Source: Phycisphaerae bacterium | GTDB lineage: Bacteria > Planctomycetota > Phycisphaerae > Sedimentisphaerales > Anaerobacaceae | Assembly: GCA_026386805.1 (NCBI GenBank) | Contig: JAPLMX010000081.1 | Location: 1-56,292 of the forward strand | Length of the DNA stretch: 56,292 nucleotides | Direction of reading: 5' to 3' | Shown: piece by piece, positions 7,178 through 14,682 of the stretch | Numbering within the stretch: the first letter of the stretch is position 1 | Layout of the letters: each line of letters opens with the position of its first letter | The notes under the pieces: model-generated | The model's database searches: none | The model's input: the letters and a program-made list of their open reading frames with translations, nothing else | Told to the model about the DNA's origin: nothing | Made by a program: the position numbers and the translations under genes

Positions 7178-9067
7178 CTATTCTTCCAGCCGCCGGCCCG
7201 ATCCGGCCGAGTTGCCGTCGCCCGCGACTGTGCGGGCCGCCCCGGCGGCGGATAGCCGAAAGTCGAGTCGCGCAGCATCGAGGAATCCCGGCTCGGCGAC
7301 AATCGAGTGGGTGTCCAGGTGAGATTGTTTCTGGAAGTCCGCGAACTGCGCCGCCGTGAAGGGCCTTTTCAGGAACTGCATCAGCGCACCGGCCCGCTGC
7401 CACCAGCAATTGCGATCCATCGTCAGTCCGGCCGTCCAGTCATTCTCCAGCCGCAGGCAACTATCGGTCGCGTCGCAGAAGATATTGTCCACCACGTAGA
7501 CGCCGGTCGTGCGGGCGGAATTCACGTAGAACATCAGGTGCCGGCCGTTCGGGTCCGGCCGCTGCTTGTGACCCCAGCCGCAGCCCGCGTTGACACAGGT
7601 GTTGTGCTCGAAGCGGACGTTCTGCGTCGTCGATTCCGGCCCGCGGTTCCAGTATTCGAACGAGTACTCGCAGTTCCAGATGACGTTGTCGCGATAGATG
7701 ATGTTGATTTGTGAATTGTTGGCGCTGCCCTGGTTGGTCAAGGCGGCGTCATACACCTCCCAGAGGCGGCAGCCCTCGACCAAATTGTCGTGCGCGTTTT
7801 CCCAGAACTCGATGCCGTTGCCGAACCGCACGGGCCTGCCCGCCGGCGTGGTGGACTGATGGCCGCCGCCGAGCCACGCGACGTCGCAGTCGCGGACGAC
7901 GATGTGATGGGTGCTGCCGCCCCCGATGCCGTGCGCCGCGCCGCAGTGCAGCGCCAGGCCCTCATAGACGACGTAGCTCCTGTTGCCCTGGTCTACGATG
8001 TGCCGGCGCAGCGCCAGCTCGATGCTCTTGTGCCGCTCGGCGGGGTTTCCCTGGGAGTACAGTTTCACCTGCCACGTGTCCCCGCAATACCAATAGTCGC
8101 CTTCCTGCTGGAGGTCTTCGGGCCTCCATTTCTTGACCCCGACGGCCTGGCCGCCCTCGAAGATGATATTGCCCACGTCCGCCGACAGCTCGGCCGAGGA
8201 ATCCCGCCGAATCTGCGTCCACGCGACCGGCTGGAAGACCAACGTCGCCCCGGCCGGCAGCGCGCCGCCGAGGAAGATCGTGATCCGTCCATCGTCGGCG
8301 GTTCGATTAGCCTGGAACCGGACCTCATGGTCGGCCCAGCCGGCCCCGACTTCGATTGGACTCGATCCGCCCTCCCCGTAGCTGGTCCACGGCGCGGACT
8401 GCTTCATCAATTCGATGTGCGGGATCGCAAACGGCTTCATGCACCGCACGCGGAACGCCAGCACGTAGGCGTCCCCATCGCGGACCGAAACGCGGGGCAG
8501 GATAAGCTGAATGTGATTGGGCCTGGCGCCGCTGTCAACGCACGCGATTTGCAGCGAGGCCGGCGTGCCTTCGGCGCTCGTCGAGACGGTCGTTTTGACC
8601 TTCGCCCCGCCTTCGGTGTACACGGCCCACGCCGGAGCCGCAAAGTCGCCCGCCGACCCGATATCGACGACGGTGGGCTTGGCAGTCGCCCAAATGTTGT
8701 CGGCCTCCTGATGCCAGTCGCGCGGATCGTTGCGGCTGACGGACCCCAGCAGCAGAGGCCTGGCCCCGTCGCCGTAAGCTCCGTAGGTGACTGGTGCCTC
8801 CTCGCGGCCGCTGCGCGGGACCAAGGTCCCGCGCCACGATCCGCCGCGTTGGAAGAGCACCTTGTCCCCCGGCCGCAGCTCGGCGGCATTGACCTTGCCC
8901 AGGCTGCGCCAAGCCGACTGCGGCGAAAGACCGTCAGACCCGTCATCGCCCGACGCGCTGCTGACAAAGAAAGTCCGCCCGCTTTCCCCGCCTCGCACCA
9001 ACCCGGCGACGCCGCACCCCATCACACCGATCAGCAGACCGGCCATCAGAACAGACCGCGTTTTCAT
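7178..9067 (-). CDS. Right-handed parallel beta-helix lipoprotein with inserted carbohydrate-binding-like domain
   Basis: The 629-residue protein begins with a lipoprotein-type signal (MKTRSVLMAGLLIGVMGCG, lipobox VMGC). Residues ~33-60 (FFVSSASGDDGSDGLSPQSAWRSL) form the opening found in secreted beta-helix polysaccharide lyases and hydrolases. Residues ~150-290 look like a beta-sandwich carbohydrate-binding insert (FRVRCMKPF ... WADHEVRFQ ... ITIFLGG). Residues ~350-600 carry the beta-helix coils, with repeated VxxNxF and HNxxxGC patterns (IIYRDNVIWNCEYSFEYW, VRFEHNTCVNAG, VVDNIFCDATD). The start has GAGGTGA upstream. Likely surface-attached and acting on acidic polysaccharide; specific substrate unknown. 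Confidence 0.75.
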   Translation of the reverse strand: MKTRSVLMAGLLIGVMGCGVAGLVRGGESGRTFFVSSASGDDGSDGLSPQSAWRSLGKVNAAELRPGDKVLFQRGGSWRGTLVPRSGREEAPVTYGAYGDGARPLLLGSVSRNDPRDWHQEADNIWATAKPTVVDIGSAGDFAAPAWAVYTEGGAKVKTTVSTSAEGTPASLQIACVDSGARPNHIQLILPRVSVRDGDAYVLAFRVRCMKPFAIPHIELMKQSAPWTSYGEGGSSPIEVGAGWADHEVRFQANRTADDGRITIFLGGALPAGATLVFQPVAWTQIRRDSSAELSADVGNIIFEGGQAVGVKKWRPEDLQQEGDYWYCGDTWQVKLYSQGNPAERHKSIELALRRHIVDQGNRSYVVYEGLALHCGAAHGIGGGSTHHIVVRDCDVAWLGGGHQSTTPAGRPVRFGNGIEFWENAHDNLVEGCRLWEVYDAALTNQGSANNSQINIIYRDNVIWNCEYSFEYWNRGPESTTQNVRFEHNTCVNAGCGWGHKQRPDPNGRHLMFYVNSARTTGVYVVDNIFCDATDSCLRLENDWTAGLTMDRNCWWQRAGALMQFLKRPFTAAQFADFQKQSHLDTHSIVAEPGFLDAARLDFRLSAAGAARTVAGDGNSAGSGRRLEE

Positions 9068-9194
9068 CCGTCACCTCAAAGAGTCAGTCAATTCGAAGTC
9101 CACGACGCGATTGTAGGTCCAACTCGGTGGCGGGGCAAATGGGAATCGCGGGGCGCAGTCGAGAGGTATGTGACCGTATCCTGTGGGGGACCAA

Positions 9195-9326
9195 CCGTGG
9201 GTTTGTCATGCTGAGCGAGGCGAAGCATCTGGGCATCGCAGGAAAAGCCCCGTCGCATCGAGTCCGTGTGCACATCCTCGGCCAGATCCTTCGCTGTTGC
9301 TCAGGATGACAGGAACAACCCACGGC
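9195..9326. repeat. Inverted-repeat element, GTCATGCTGAGC...GCTCAGGATGAC type
   Basis: GTCATGCTGAGC at 9205-9216 pairs with GCTCAGGATGAC at 9299-9310, allowing one mismatch pair. An outer pair, CCGTGGGTT at 9196-9204 against AACCCACGG at ~9317-9325, extends the palindrome to about 130 bp. A second copy is at 51231-51328. It lies in a gene-free stretch (9068-9517) that otherwise shows nothing recognisable. Confidence 0.7.
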
Positions 9327-9517
9327 CCCACGCAAGTTAGTCACACACGCCCAGAGGGTAGGAGTCAGGAAGTCTGGAACCTCTGTCTCCTGGATTCTCG
9401 GCCCGCCGCCTTGCCTATGAGGGTGTGTGAGAAGCCTGGATTTCTCCGGGTGGCAGCGTCAAGCGCAGCTTGGCGATGGCGGCTTGGCGGTGCGTAAGAC
9501 TATCGCCAGGGACGAGC

Positions 9518-9689
9518 TCAGGCAGCATCATAAAGCACTCTCCCCTCTTCCAAGATGCTTTTGACAAACGGATCGCCCAACGACAGCCTGTGCTCAACTT
9601 CTTCCAGTGTGTGGACGCGGCTGGTACAGGCGAAGAAGCTGCCTCACAATGCTCCGCACTTCCTGATCGAACTCGTCTTTCGAGACCAT
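9518..9689 (-). pseudogene. Decayed MNT-type nucleotidyltransferase
   Basis: From an ATG at 9689 (AAAGG upstream) the reverse strand reads MVSKDEFDQEVRSIVRQLLR LYQP, like the N-terminal helix of minimal nucleotidyltransferases. After a frame change the sequence continues VHTLEEVEHRL and DPFVKSILEEGRVLYDA up to a stop at 9518, which matches the C-terminal end of the same family. The central catalytic part (GSxxxG...SDxDL) is missing, so this is an internally deleted, frameshifted remnant. A following short frame (9415-9530, MMLPELVPG) might be what is left of a HEPN partner. Similarity judged by eye. Confidence 0.4.
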
Positions 9690-10132
9690 AGTCGGCGACC
9701 TTTGTGATCCGCGCTGCCATGAGATGGTACTATCGCATCGGCCGCCAGGTCTGGCCCTACGAGATCCGCAATTTCCTGCTTCGCAACCGCCGCCGCAGCG
9801 ACGGCCCCACCCTCGCCGAATTCTGGGACGCACGTCAAGATATGGATCTGGGGATACCACATTCCGTTCCATCGCAAAATGAGTGAATTCTCCCGCCCAC
9901 TGCCTTGTCATCTTGCGGAAGATCGTGAAATGTGTAGGTGTGAAACTGGGCCTCCCCCGGAAATGCTCATTACCCTGGCCATCAGAGCCGGCCTGCATGT
10001 CAGTCTCAAGACTGCCGCATAGCAATGAAGCGGGCGACCGTCACCGGGGCCTTCGCAATGCCATATCTTGTGGGCGTGGTCGATTACGGGCTGGCGGTCA
10101 ACTCCTCAGCAGACCTCGCTCGTCACCCAACG
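9690..10132. other. Gene-free accessory sequence
   Basis: Lies between the nucleotidyltransferase remnant and the IS110-type remnant. Overlapping frames exist on both strands, but none gives a recognisable or continuous protein. It is probably decayed mobile or toxin-antitoxin DNA. Confidence 0.35.
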
Positions 10133-10237
10133 TCATGCGCGGTCTGCGCCCCCCAACTCCCGCCTTTCGGACGCGGATTTCCACGGCTTCGGCGACAGCC
10201 GGCAGAGTTTGTGGTAGTCTATTCCTGCGTAGTACAT
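10133..10237 (-). pseudogene. IS110-family transposase N-terminal remnant
   Basis: From ATG at 10237, with a strong AGGAGG about 8 nt upstream, the reverse strand encodes MYYAGIDYHKLCRLSPK and stops after 34 residues. MYYAGIDYHK is the hallmark opening of IS110 transposases and contains the first catalytic Asp of the DEDD domain (D7). Family resemblance ends right after HK, so the remainder of the ~330-residue gene has been lost. The retained Shine-Dalgarno and start imply a fairly recent deletion. Confidence 0.55.
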
Positions 10238-10333
10238 GGCAGAGCCTCCTTTCTTCTTTGCCCTTTACGCTGCCATCATAGCAGCGAGGAGGTTCTGCCT
10301 TTCATATTAGCTGGCCCCCGAAGTTGCCAAAGC

Positions 10334-10792
10334 TTAGCTTAAGGGATGCCGCGTGTCTCCCCGCTCAAGTACCTCAAGGTATTCAGCAATCGTGTATGCC
10401 GAGACCCCCGCGCGTTGAGCAACGTTGTATTGTTTGGTATCCTCTGTAATGAGCGGACAGTTGTGTTTTTTGGCGATTAGCACGTACGGGAGGTCACCAG
10501 CCTTGATGTAAGGCACACAAAGATCCAAATAGTCGTGAATGAAAGCATTGTCAATGGCGATGTACTTCACCCTTAGAGGATCATCTTGCGTGAACACATT
10601 GTTTCTCAGATCGCCCTGTCCCGGTGTCTTGCGCTCGTTGTCTATTGCACACTTGACTTCAAGCAGTGCGTGCATGGGTATGGTGACGAGCAGACGCGAT
10701 TCCTTTATGTACCGCGCGAGACTTTGTGCAATGTTGTGCCTTGGCCTGCTGGTTACCCATATGTCGACTAGGACTGACGCATCAATAACCAT
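10334..10792 (-). CDS. PIN-domain ribonuclease
   Basis: The 152-residue product has the acidic tetrad of PIN nucleases: D4 (MVIDASVLVD), E45 (LLEVK), D100 (KAGDLPYVLIAK) and D118 (LITEDTKQY). PIN proteins cleave RNA and usually act as toxins or in defence and RNA processing. A longer in-frame start exists at 10816, but the ATG at 10792 is preferred because MVIDAS is the standard PIN opening and GAGGA precedes it. No classical VapB-like antitoxin is adjacent. Instead it is the last of three co-directional genes with the winged-helix/membrane protein and TIR-like protein, and a shared palindrome (10865-10888) sits just ahead of it. Confidence 0.8.
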   Translation of the reverse strand: MVIDASVLVDIWVTSRPRHNIAQSLARYIKESRLLVTIPMHALLEVKCAIDNERKTPGQGDLRNNVFTQDDPLRVKYIAIDNAFIHDYLDLCVPYIKAGDLPYVLIAKKHNCPLITEDTKQYNVAQRAGVSAYTIAEYLEVLERGDTRHPLS

Positions 10793-10864
10793 CTGTGAAT
10801 CCTCGCCATTCAACAAGTACTGGACGGACTAGGGGATACGGGTGACGGATACAGATTGTTCGCA

Positions 10865-10888
10865 GTCGCATGCACCAATAACGGGTGG
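10865..10888. promoter_or_regulatory. 24-bp palindromic repeat, copy 1 (before the PIN gene)
   Basis: The core CGCATGCACCAATAA followed by GGTGGCT is identical to 11681-11704 at 22 of 24 positions. It contains the hairpin arms CACC...GGTG and the palindrome GCATGC. It lies 50-75 nt upstream of the PIN start. Its position ahead of two consecutive genes suggests an operator, a processing site or a recombination site; which one is unknown. Confidence 0.5.
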
Positions 10889-11033
10889 CTCTCCCCCGCC
10901 AGATTCTTCCACGAGTTTCGTGAATTGCCAATTTGCCATGCGTATTACCAGGGACAGACAACACTCTCTGGACTCGCACACATTACCGATAGACAACTGT
11001 TGCGGGTTCTCCAATTCTTTGAGGAGCCCATAT

Positions 11034-11627
11034 TTAACGAAGTATTCGACGGAGTGTTAGTACAAGCAGAATCAGGACTATGGCCAGTGGCAGGATCTGT
11101 GCGAGGTTCACAAGCGCTACATCCCAGAACGCCAGACTGGGGTCGGTCTGTATCTTGGGCAGCCCCACCATGATCACCGCCAGAATGGATATCATCAGGC
11201 CCACGACGCCAACGACGTTCGCCCAATACTGGCGTTGTTCCTTCTTCACGAGTTCTCTGAAACGTTCCTCAAGCTTCACGGAGTATTCCGCCATGGACTC
11301 CAGATGTTCGTTCAGTGTCTCAGGGAGGAACCTGGCATTCGAATCACTCAGCAGGCGAGGTACAAGCATGTCCCCAATCTGGATTGTCTTTCGGACGGCA
11401 ACGCCTCTCCAATCTCGGCAGCGATAGAGGGCCTCAGGCTCGCCAGTGGTTTCATGGGGATCTACTTCCTTGGTAAGAATCTTCTCGGTGGTAAGCGCAT
11501 CAAGGACCTTGCGAACCTTCTCCTGTGGATGGTGGCTGAGTCGTCTGAGAATGACCCACTCACTGACGTAGTTGGGAGCACGATCGTTGAGCAATTTCAA
11601 GACACTGTATCTGACATCAGTCATCAT
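11034..11627 (-). CDS. Winged-helix protein with two C-terminal membrane helices
   Basis: The 197-residue product starts at the ATG at 11627, since AGGAG lies 5 nt before it and would fall inside the coding region if the ATG at 11639 were used. Residues ~1-75 look like a winged-helix domain (VRYSVLKLLNDRAP, VSEWVILRRLSHHPQEKVRKVLDAL, YRCRDW wing). Residues ~95-130 form a charged helical or coiled-coil segment. Two hydrophobic helices follow (YWANVVGVVGLMISILAVIM at ~131-150 and AQILPLAIVLILLVLTL at ~175-192). A membrane-tethered winged helix beside a TIR-like gene suggests sensing or membrane disruption rather than ordinary repression. No named family recognised. Confidence 0.6.
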   Translation of the reverse strand: MMTDVRYSVLKLLNDRAPNYVSEWVILRRLSHHPQEKVRKVLDALTTEKILTKEVDPHETTGEPEALYRCRDWRGVAVRKTIQIGDMLVPRLLSDSNARFLPETLNEHLESMAEYSVKLEERFRELVKKEQRQYWANVVGVVGLMISILAVIMVGLPKIQTDPSLAFWDVALVNLAQILPLAIVLILLVLTLRRILR

Positions 11628-11680
11628 GTTTCTCCTCATTATCAGCAGGGAACACTAGGCACGGACACCATTTTCACGTT

Positions 11681-11704
11681 CGCATGCACCAATAATCGGT
11701 GGCT
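11681..11704. promoter_or_regulatory. 24-bp palindromic repeat, copy 2 (before the winged-helix gene)
   Basis: Second copy of the element at 10865-10888, lying between the TIR-like gene stop (11737) and the winged-helix gene start (11627). The surrounding ~70 nt form a weaker extended inverted repeat (ACACTA...TAGTGT). Confidence 0.5.
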
Positions 11705-11736
11705 ATCCGTAGTGTACCTCTTTCCGCGATGTTTGT

Positions 11737-12465
11737 CTAAAGGAGCCCTTCTCGCTCCAAGACTCGCCGTACTTCTTCGAACGTTGCCGCAATGTTGCCG
11801 CGCGGAAATCGGATCTGGCACAAGCCGATGATATTTGAGAACTCCGAACAACCCTCTTCCAACAATACAATTGCACGCGTCGGGCCGAGGCACCCATGGA
11901 AAAGGCCTGCTTCGTGAATCACGTTGGGCCGAGCATTAAGAGAGGCATTCGCGCCCTCTTCCTCCGCGGTCATCACGAGTAGTGCAAATGCTGCTTGTGA
12001 CATCATCTCCTGGAGGCGCTGCGTAGTTGTGTGTCCAGCAACCGGCTCTCGATTGAACTCATCGTACGGTAACCCATGTCGCTCGACGATGAAATCCTTG
12101 AGTTCTCTCCACAAAGGCGAACGACCGTGGCCGATGAAAATGCGTTTCCCACATAGAGGCGTTTGAGTAACCTGTGGAAGGACTTCCAGACTCCCTACGA
12201 TTCGCTGGAGATGTACCAGGCGCTTTGTGAGTTCATCGGATACGAGATGCTCGGACAGGTTGGACGCCACTGGGGGAAAGTGGGTTAGTTGAGGCGCATT
12301 CTTGCCGTAGATCCTCGCAAGCTGGAATCTGACTCCATTGGCCCACGGCTGCAGGTCTCCACGGCCCACCTTGCGCATTTCCGCGAGCTTAGTCCCTCGC
12401 TTAAGATAATTGTGCAGGATGACAATTATCGATGAAGGCTCGGGTGAACTATCTGTTGATGCCAT
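11737..12465 (-). CDS. TIR-like nucleotide-binding protein (PF10137 type)
   Basis: A 242-residue protein. The N-terminal ~100 residues are a helical region without a recognised fold. The C-terminal ~135 residues match the predicted nucleotide-binding TIR-like family: KRIFIGHGRS at 107-116 (first strand and loop), LKDFIVERHGL, a central QAAFALLVMTAEEEG strand, and NVIHEAGLFHGCLGP at 181-195, with E185 at the position of the TIR NADase-type glutamate. PF10137 domains occur as effectors in anti-phage systems such as Pycsar/CBASS, where they degrade NAD+ after activation. The ATG at 12465 has GAGGA upstream. It leads a three-gene minus-strand cluster with the winged-helix/membrane and PIN genes. 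Confidence 0.75.
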   Translation of the reverse strand: MASTDSSPEPSSIIVILHNYLKRGTKLAEMRKVGRGDLQPWANGVRFQLARIYGKNAPQLTHFPPVASNLSEHLVSDELTKRLVHLQRIVGSLEVLPQVTQTPLCGKRIFIGHGRSPLWRELKDFIVERHGLPYDEFNREPVAGHTTTQRLQEMMSQAAFALLVMTAEEEGANASLNARPNVIHEAGLFHGCLGPTRAIVLLEEGCSEFSNIIGLCQIRFPRGNIAATFEEVRRVLEREGLL

Positions 12466-12656
12466 AGATGTTCCTCTAAAATACCGGGATCGAACACACC
12501 GTGAGTCATGCTTGCACGCTCCCCATTCGGTCTTCTCGATCCAAGTTGCCTCCTGCGTGGGACCGTCTCGGTAACTTCGACGAAATGGTGCTGGTTGCGC
12601 TGGCTACTGTTGAAGCAGGCTGCGTGTGTTTTCTGAATGACCTGCCCGAAATCCAT
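12426..12656 (-). CDS. Small uncharacterised ORF ahead of the TIR-like gene
   Basis: A 76-codon frame starts at ATG 12656, 7 nt after AGGAG, and overlaps the TIR-like start by 40 nt. The product (MDFGQVIQKTHAACFN...) resembles nothing I know and is polar and basic. The good ribosome-binding site and overlap would fit translational coupling, but the frame could be incidental or a remnant. Confidence 0.3.
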   Translation of the reverse strand: MDFGQVIQKTHAACFNSSQRNQHHFVEVTETVPRRRQLGSRRPNGERASMTHGVFDPGILEEHLWHQQIVHPSLHR

Positions 12657-12719
12657 AATGGTCTCCTATTCCAGCCGCCATTCTATGGTCATGATGGCGG
12701 AAAGGCAAATGGGAAACCA

Positions 12720-13795
12720 GGCCAGTAATCAGTTGTCGGTTCTCAGTTGTCAGTAAGATGACAATTGAGGACAAGGCTGCTGCCTACTCCTCATTCTCGC
12801 GAAAGCGCGAATCCCGCGGCTTTCCTGGACCCCTGCCTTCGCGGCGTGGCCTCGGCTCGACTGAGCTCGCCGAAGTCCGGCCGCAACCAAGAACCAGTTG
12901 TCCGCGGATTGCCGCGCTCCGCTCGCAATGACATGTTTCGCCGATTGGCGCAGATTTTCAAAGAAGGGGCAAAAGGGGAATCGAAGAGACAACTGCCAGC
13001 GTTAGGCCTCCTTCCCTTTTACTTTCTCCTGCTTCCCTTCCTCTTGAATCTGCGAGAATCTGGGTAATCTGCGGATTCTCTAATTCCGTTACGTCCGGAG
13101 ACTCACAGCATGTCCCCTCAGAAAGCTTGTCAAGAAAACAAGATGTTGCGCCCTTGGGGTGCAGGGGTGACAAGAGGGCGGCCGCACGGCACCCATTCTG
13201 TGAGAGACTCTTACTCCTGTCCCGGCAAGGGTTTATGCGCGTCGATCCATGCAGGTGGGAAATCATTCTGCATTGCCGGAGATTTCATTTGACGCCCAAT
13301 GCTGGTGTATGTATGATATGTGCAGAACTATTGAGTTGCAGTCACAATTGACAAGTGAATAGCGAATAGGGCGAAGCGTGGAGGATTCAGCGCGCAGACG
13401 TGAAGACGTGGCGCGACCGTCAGCCGCAGCCAAACCAATGATAGCCGAAAGAAACGAAAAAAAGCGAAAAAAGGGGCCTGGTTCAACACAGGGTAACAAT
13501 CCTCGGGAGCCGAAGTCATATTGAAGTACTCATAAAGTGCTGTCTCCAAATGCTCTACAGCAATCGCGTCCGCTATTGCGGGTCGCACGGGTGTTACCCT
13601 GGCTCGTTCGATGCTGAACCAGGCCCCAAAAGGGAAGCTGGTCGAGGACATCGACTCCGTCTCTTCTTTCGACTTTTTGCGTTTCTTTCGGTTTCACGAT
13701 CTTTCGTTCCTCTCGGTTTGTCTGGTTTCCGCTGTCTCCGTGACCTCTGTGTCTCCGTGGTGAAGGACCCCCCGGGCACCCGCAGGGGTAATTGT
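12720..13795. other. Gene-free region with dispersed repeat fragments
   Basis: No gene is supported. It contains several repeat-like pieces: GATTGCCGCGCTCCGCTCGC at 12907-12926, which recurs inside the SIS gene near 22526; CAGTTGTCGG/CTCAGTTGTCAG near 12730; a reverse-strand ~40-nt motif at ~13277-13318 that recurs at 23968-24012; and low-complexity CTTTCG/CTCCGTG tracts near 13660-13760. It leads straight into the repeat island. Confidence 0.5.
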
Positions 13796-13825
13796 GCGAA
13801 ACAAAGCCAATTTGCAGAGGAGTTT

Positions 13826-13904
13826 CAAGTGGGAAGTGTCAAGTGCATAAAGCCCGACGGCGCGTCCTCCGAGTCTTCCCACTTCACACTTCAAGCTTCC
13901 AACG
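13826..13904. repeat. AAGT/ACTT hairpin repeat, copy 1
   Basis: The left half has AAGTGGGAAGTGTCAAGT and the right half CTTCCCACTTCACACTTCAA, making an imperfect long hairpin. It sits between the first two core motifs of island 1. Other copies: 14558-14654, 20822-20910, 23793-23872 and 37990-38055. Confidence 0.7.
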
Positions 13905-14557
13905 TGCGAAACAAAGCCAATTCTCCCAGAGCGACACGAAGGGCAAGTACTTGGTGGAAAAGGAGTTATGACGCATCGGACGCCTACACAGTCTCGGCAA
14001 AACAAAGCCAATTCCCGCACGGACCGCAGCGGGCAAGGGCCGGCAAGGCTGCCGGTGCCGGGGACAAGTGTGCCAAACAAAGCCAATTCCGGGAGACGCG
14101 GCAAATGGCCAAGTGCCTTGCAGTAAAAGGGTTACGGCGGATTTGTGCTCCGAGTCGGCTGTGAGAACAAAGCCAATTTGCCCGGCTGGACCGAGAGCGG
14201 GACAGCGCCCGGGATCGGAGAGGGGTCCAGGAACGTCGCGGCATTTCTGGATTGGGGACCCCAAACGCGACATGTCGCGTTTGGGAACCCTCCTGCCTCC
14301 GCAGGAATGACAAGCGCGTGGAGCCAGCCCCTGAACGTCCTTCATTCGGTTGTGCGAAACAAAGCCAATTTGCCCCGCACGGACCACAAGAGACGCCGCT
14401 TGGCAGGGCCGGGAGCCCTGCCGCCACCGGGGACACGCGTGCAAAACAAAGCCAATTCCCGGCGACGCGGATAAGGGCCAAGTGCCTTGCAGTAAAAGGG
14501 TTACGGCGGATTTGTGCTCAGGGCCGGCTGTGGAAAACAAAGCCAATTTGCAGAGGA

Positions 14558-14654
14558 GTCTCAAGTGGGAAGTGTCAAGTGTCAAGCGAATGAAGTTCGG
14601 CGGCAAGTCCTCCGAGTCTTCCCACTTCAGACTTCCCACTTCAAGCTTCCGACG
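14558..14654. repeat. AAGT/ACTT hairpin repeat, copy 2
   Basis: Same composition as the copy at 13826, and again placed between two core motifs, so island 1 begins and ends with the same composite block (core, GCAGAGGAGT, AAGT hairpin, core). Confidence 0.7.
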
Positions 14655-14682
14655 TGCGAAACAAAGCCAATTTGCCTGGCTC

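Larger units (their letters stand above)
13796..14675 (+). repeat. Repeat island 1: nine copies of GCGAAACAAAGCCAATTTGC, forward orientation
   Basis: Copies or close variants begin near 13796, 13906, 13998, 14073, 14163, 14354, 14441, 14533 and 14656, with many intervals near 90 nt. The core AAACAAAGCCAATT is invariant in most copies. The intervals are not random: a second box, close to AAAGGGGTTACGG, recurs ~50-60 nt before the core (near 13960, 14127 and 14500), and a ~40-nt stretch containing CAAGTGCCTTGCAGTAAAAG appears twice (~14110 and ~14478). All copies point the same way. Reading frames across the island are open but encode only the repeat, so they are very unlikely to be genes. Confidence 0.85.

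Noticed and set aside
9720..9886. Plus-strand frame MRWYYRIGRQVWPYEIRN
   Set aside because: Short, without a ribosome-binding site or recognisable family.
9594..10025. 143-codon minus-strand ORF
   Set aside because: Only its last ~25 codons resemble a known protein (nucleotidyltransferase); the rest is shadow sequence of decayed DNA.
13884..14639. 251-codon open frame on the minus strand across repeat island 1
   Set aside because: Its translation is only the repeat read over and over (NWLCFA/IGFVLH-type), with no independent domain or ribosome-binding site.
13796..14675. CRISPR array
   Set aside because: Intervals are 77-191 nt rather than uniform ~30-40 nt, intervals share sequence with one another, and no cas genes are present.
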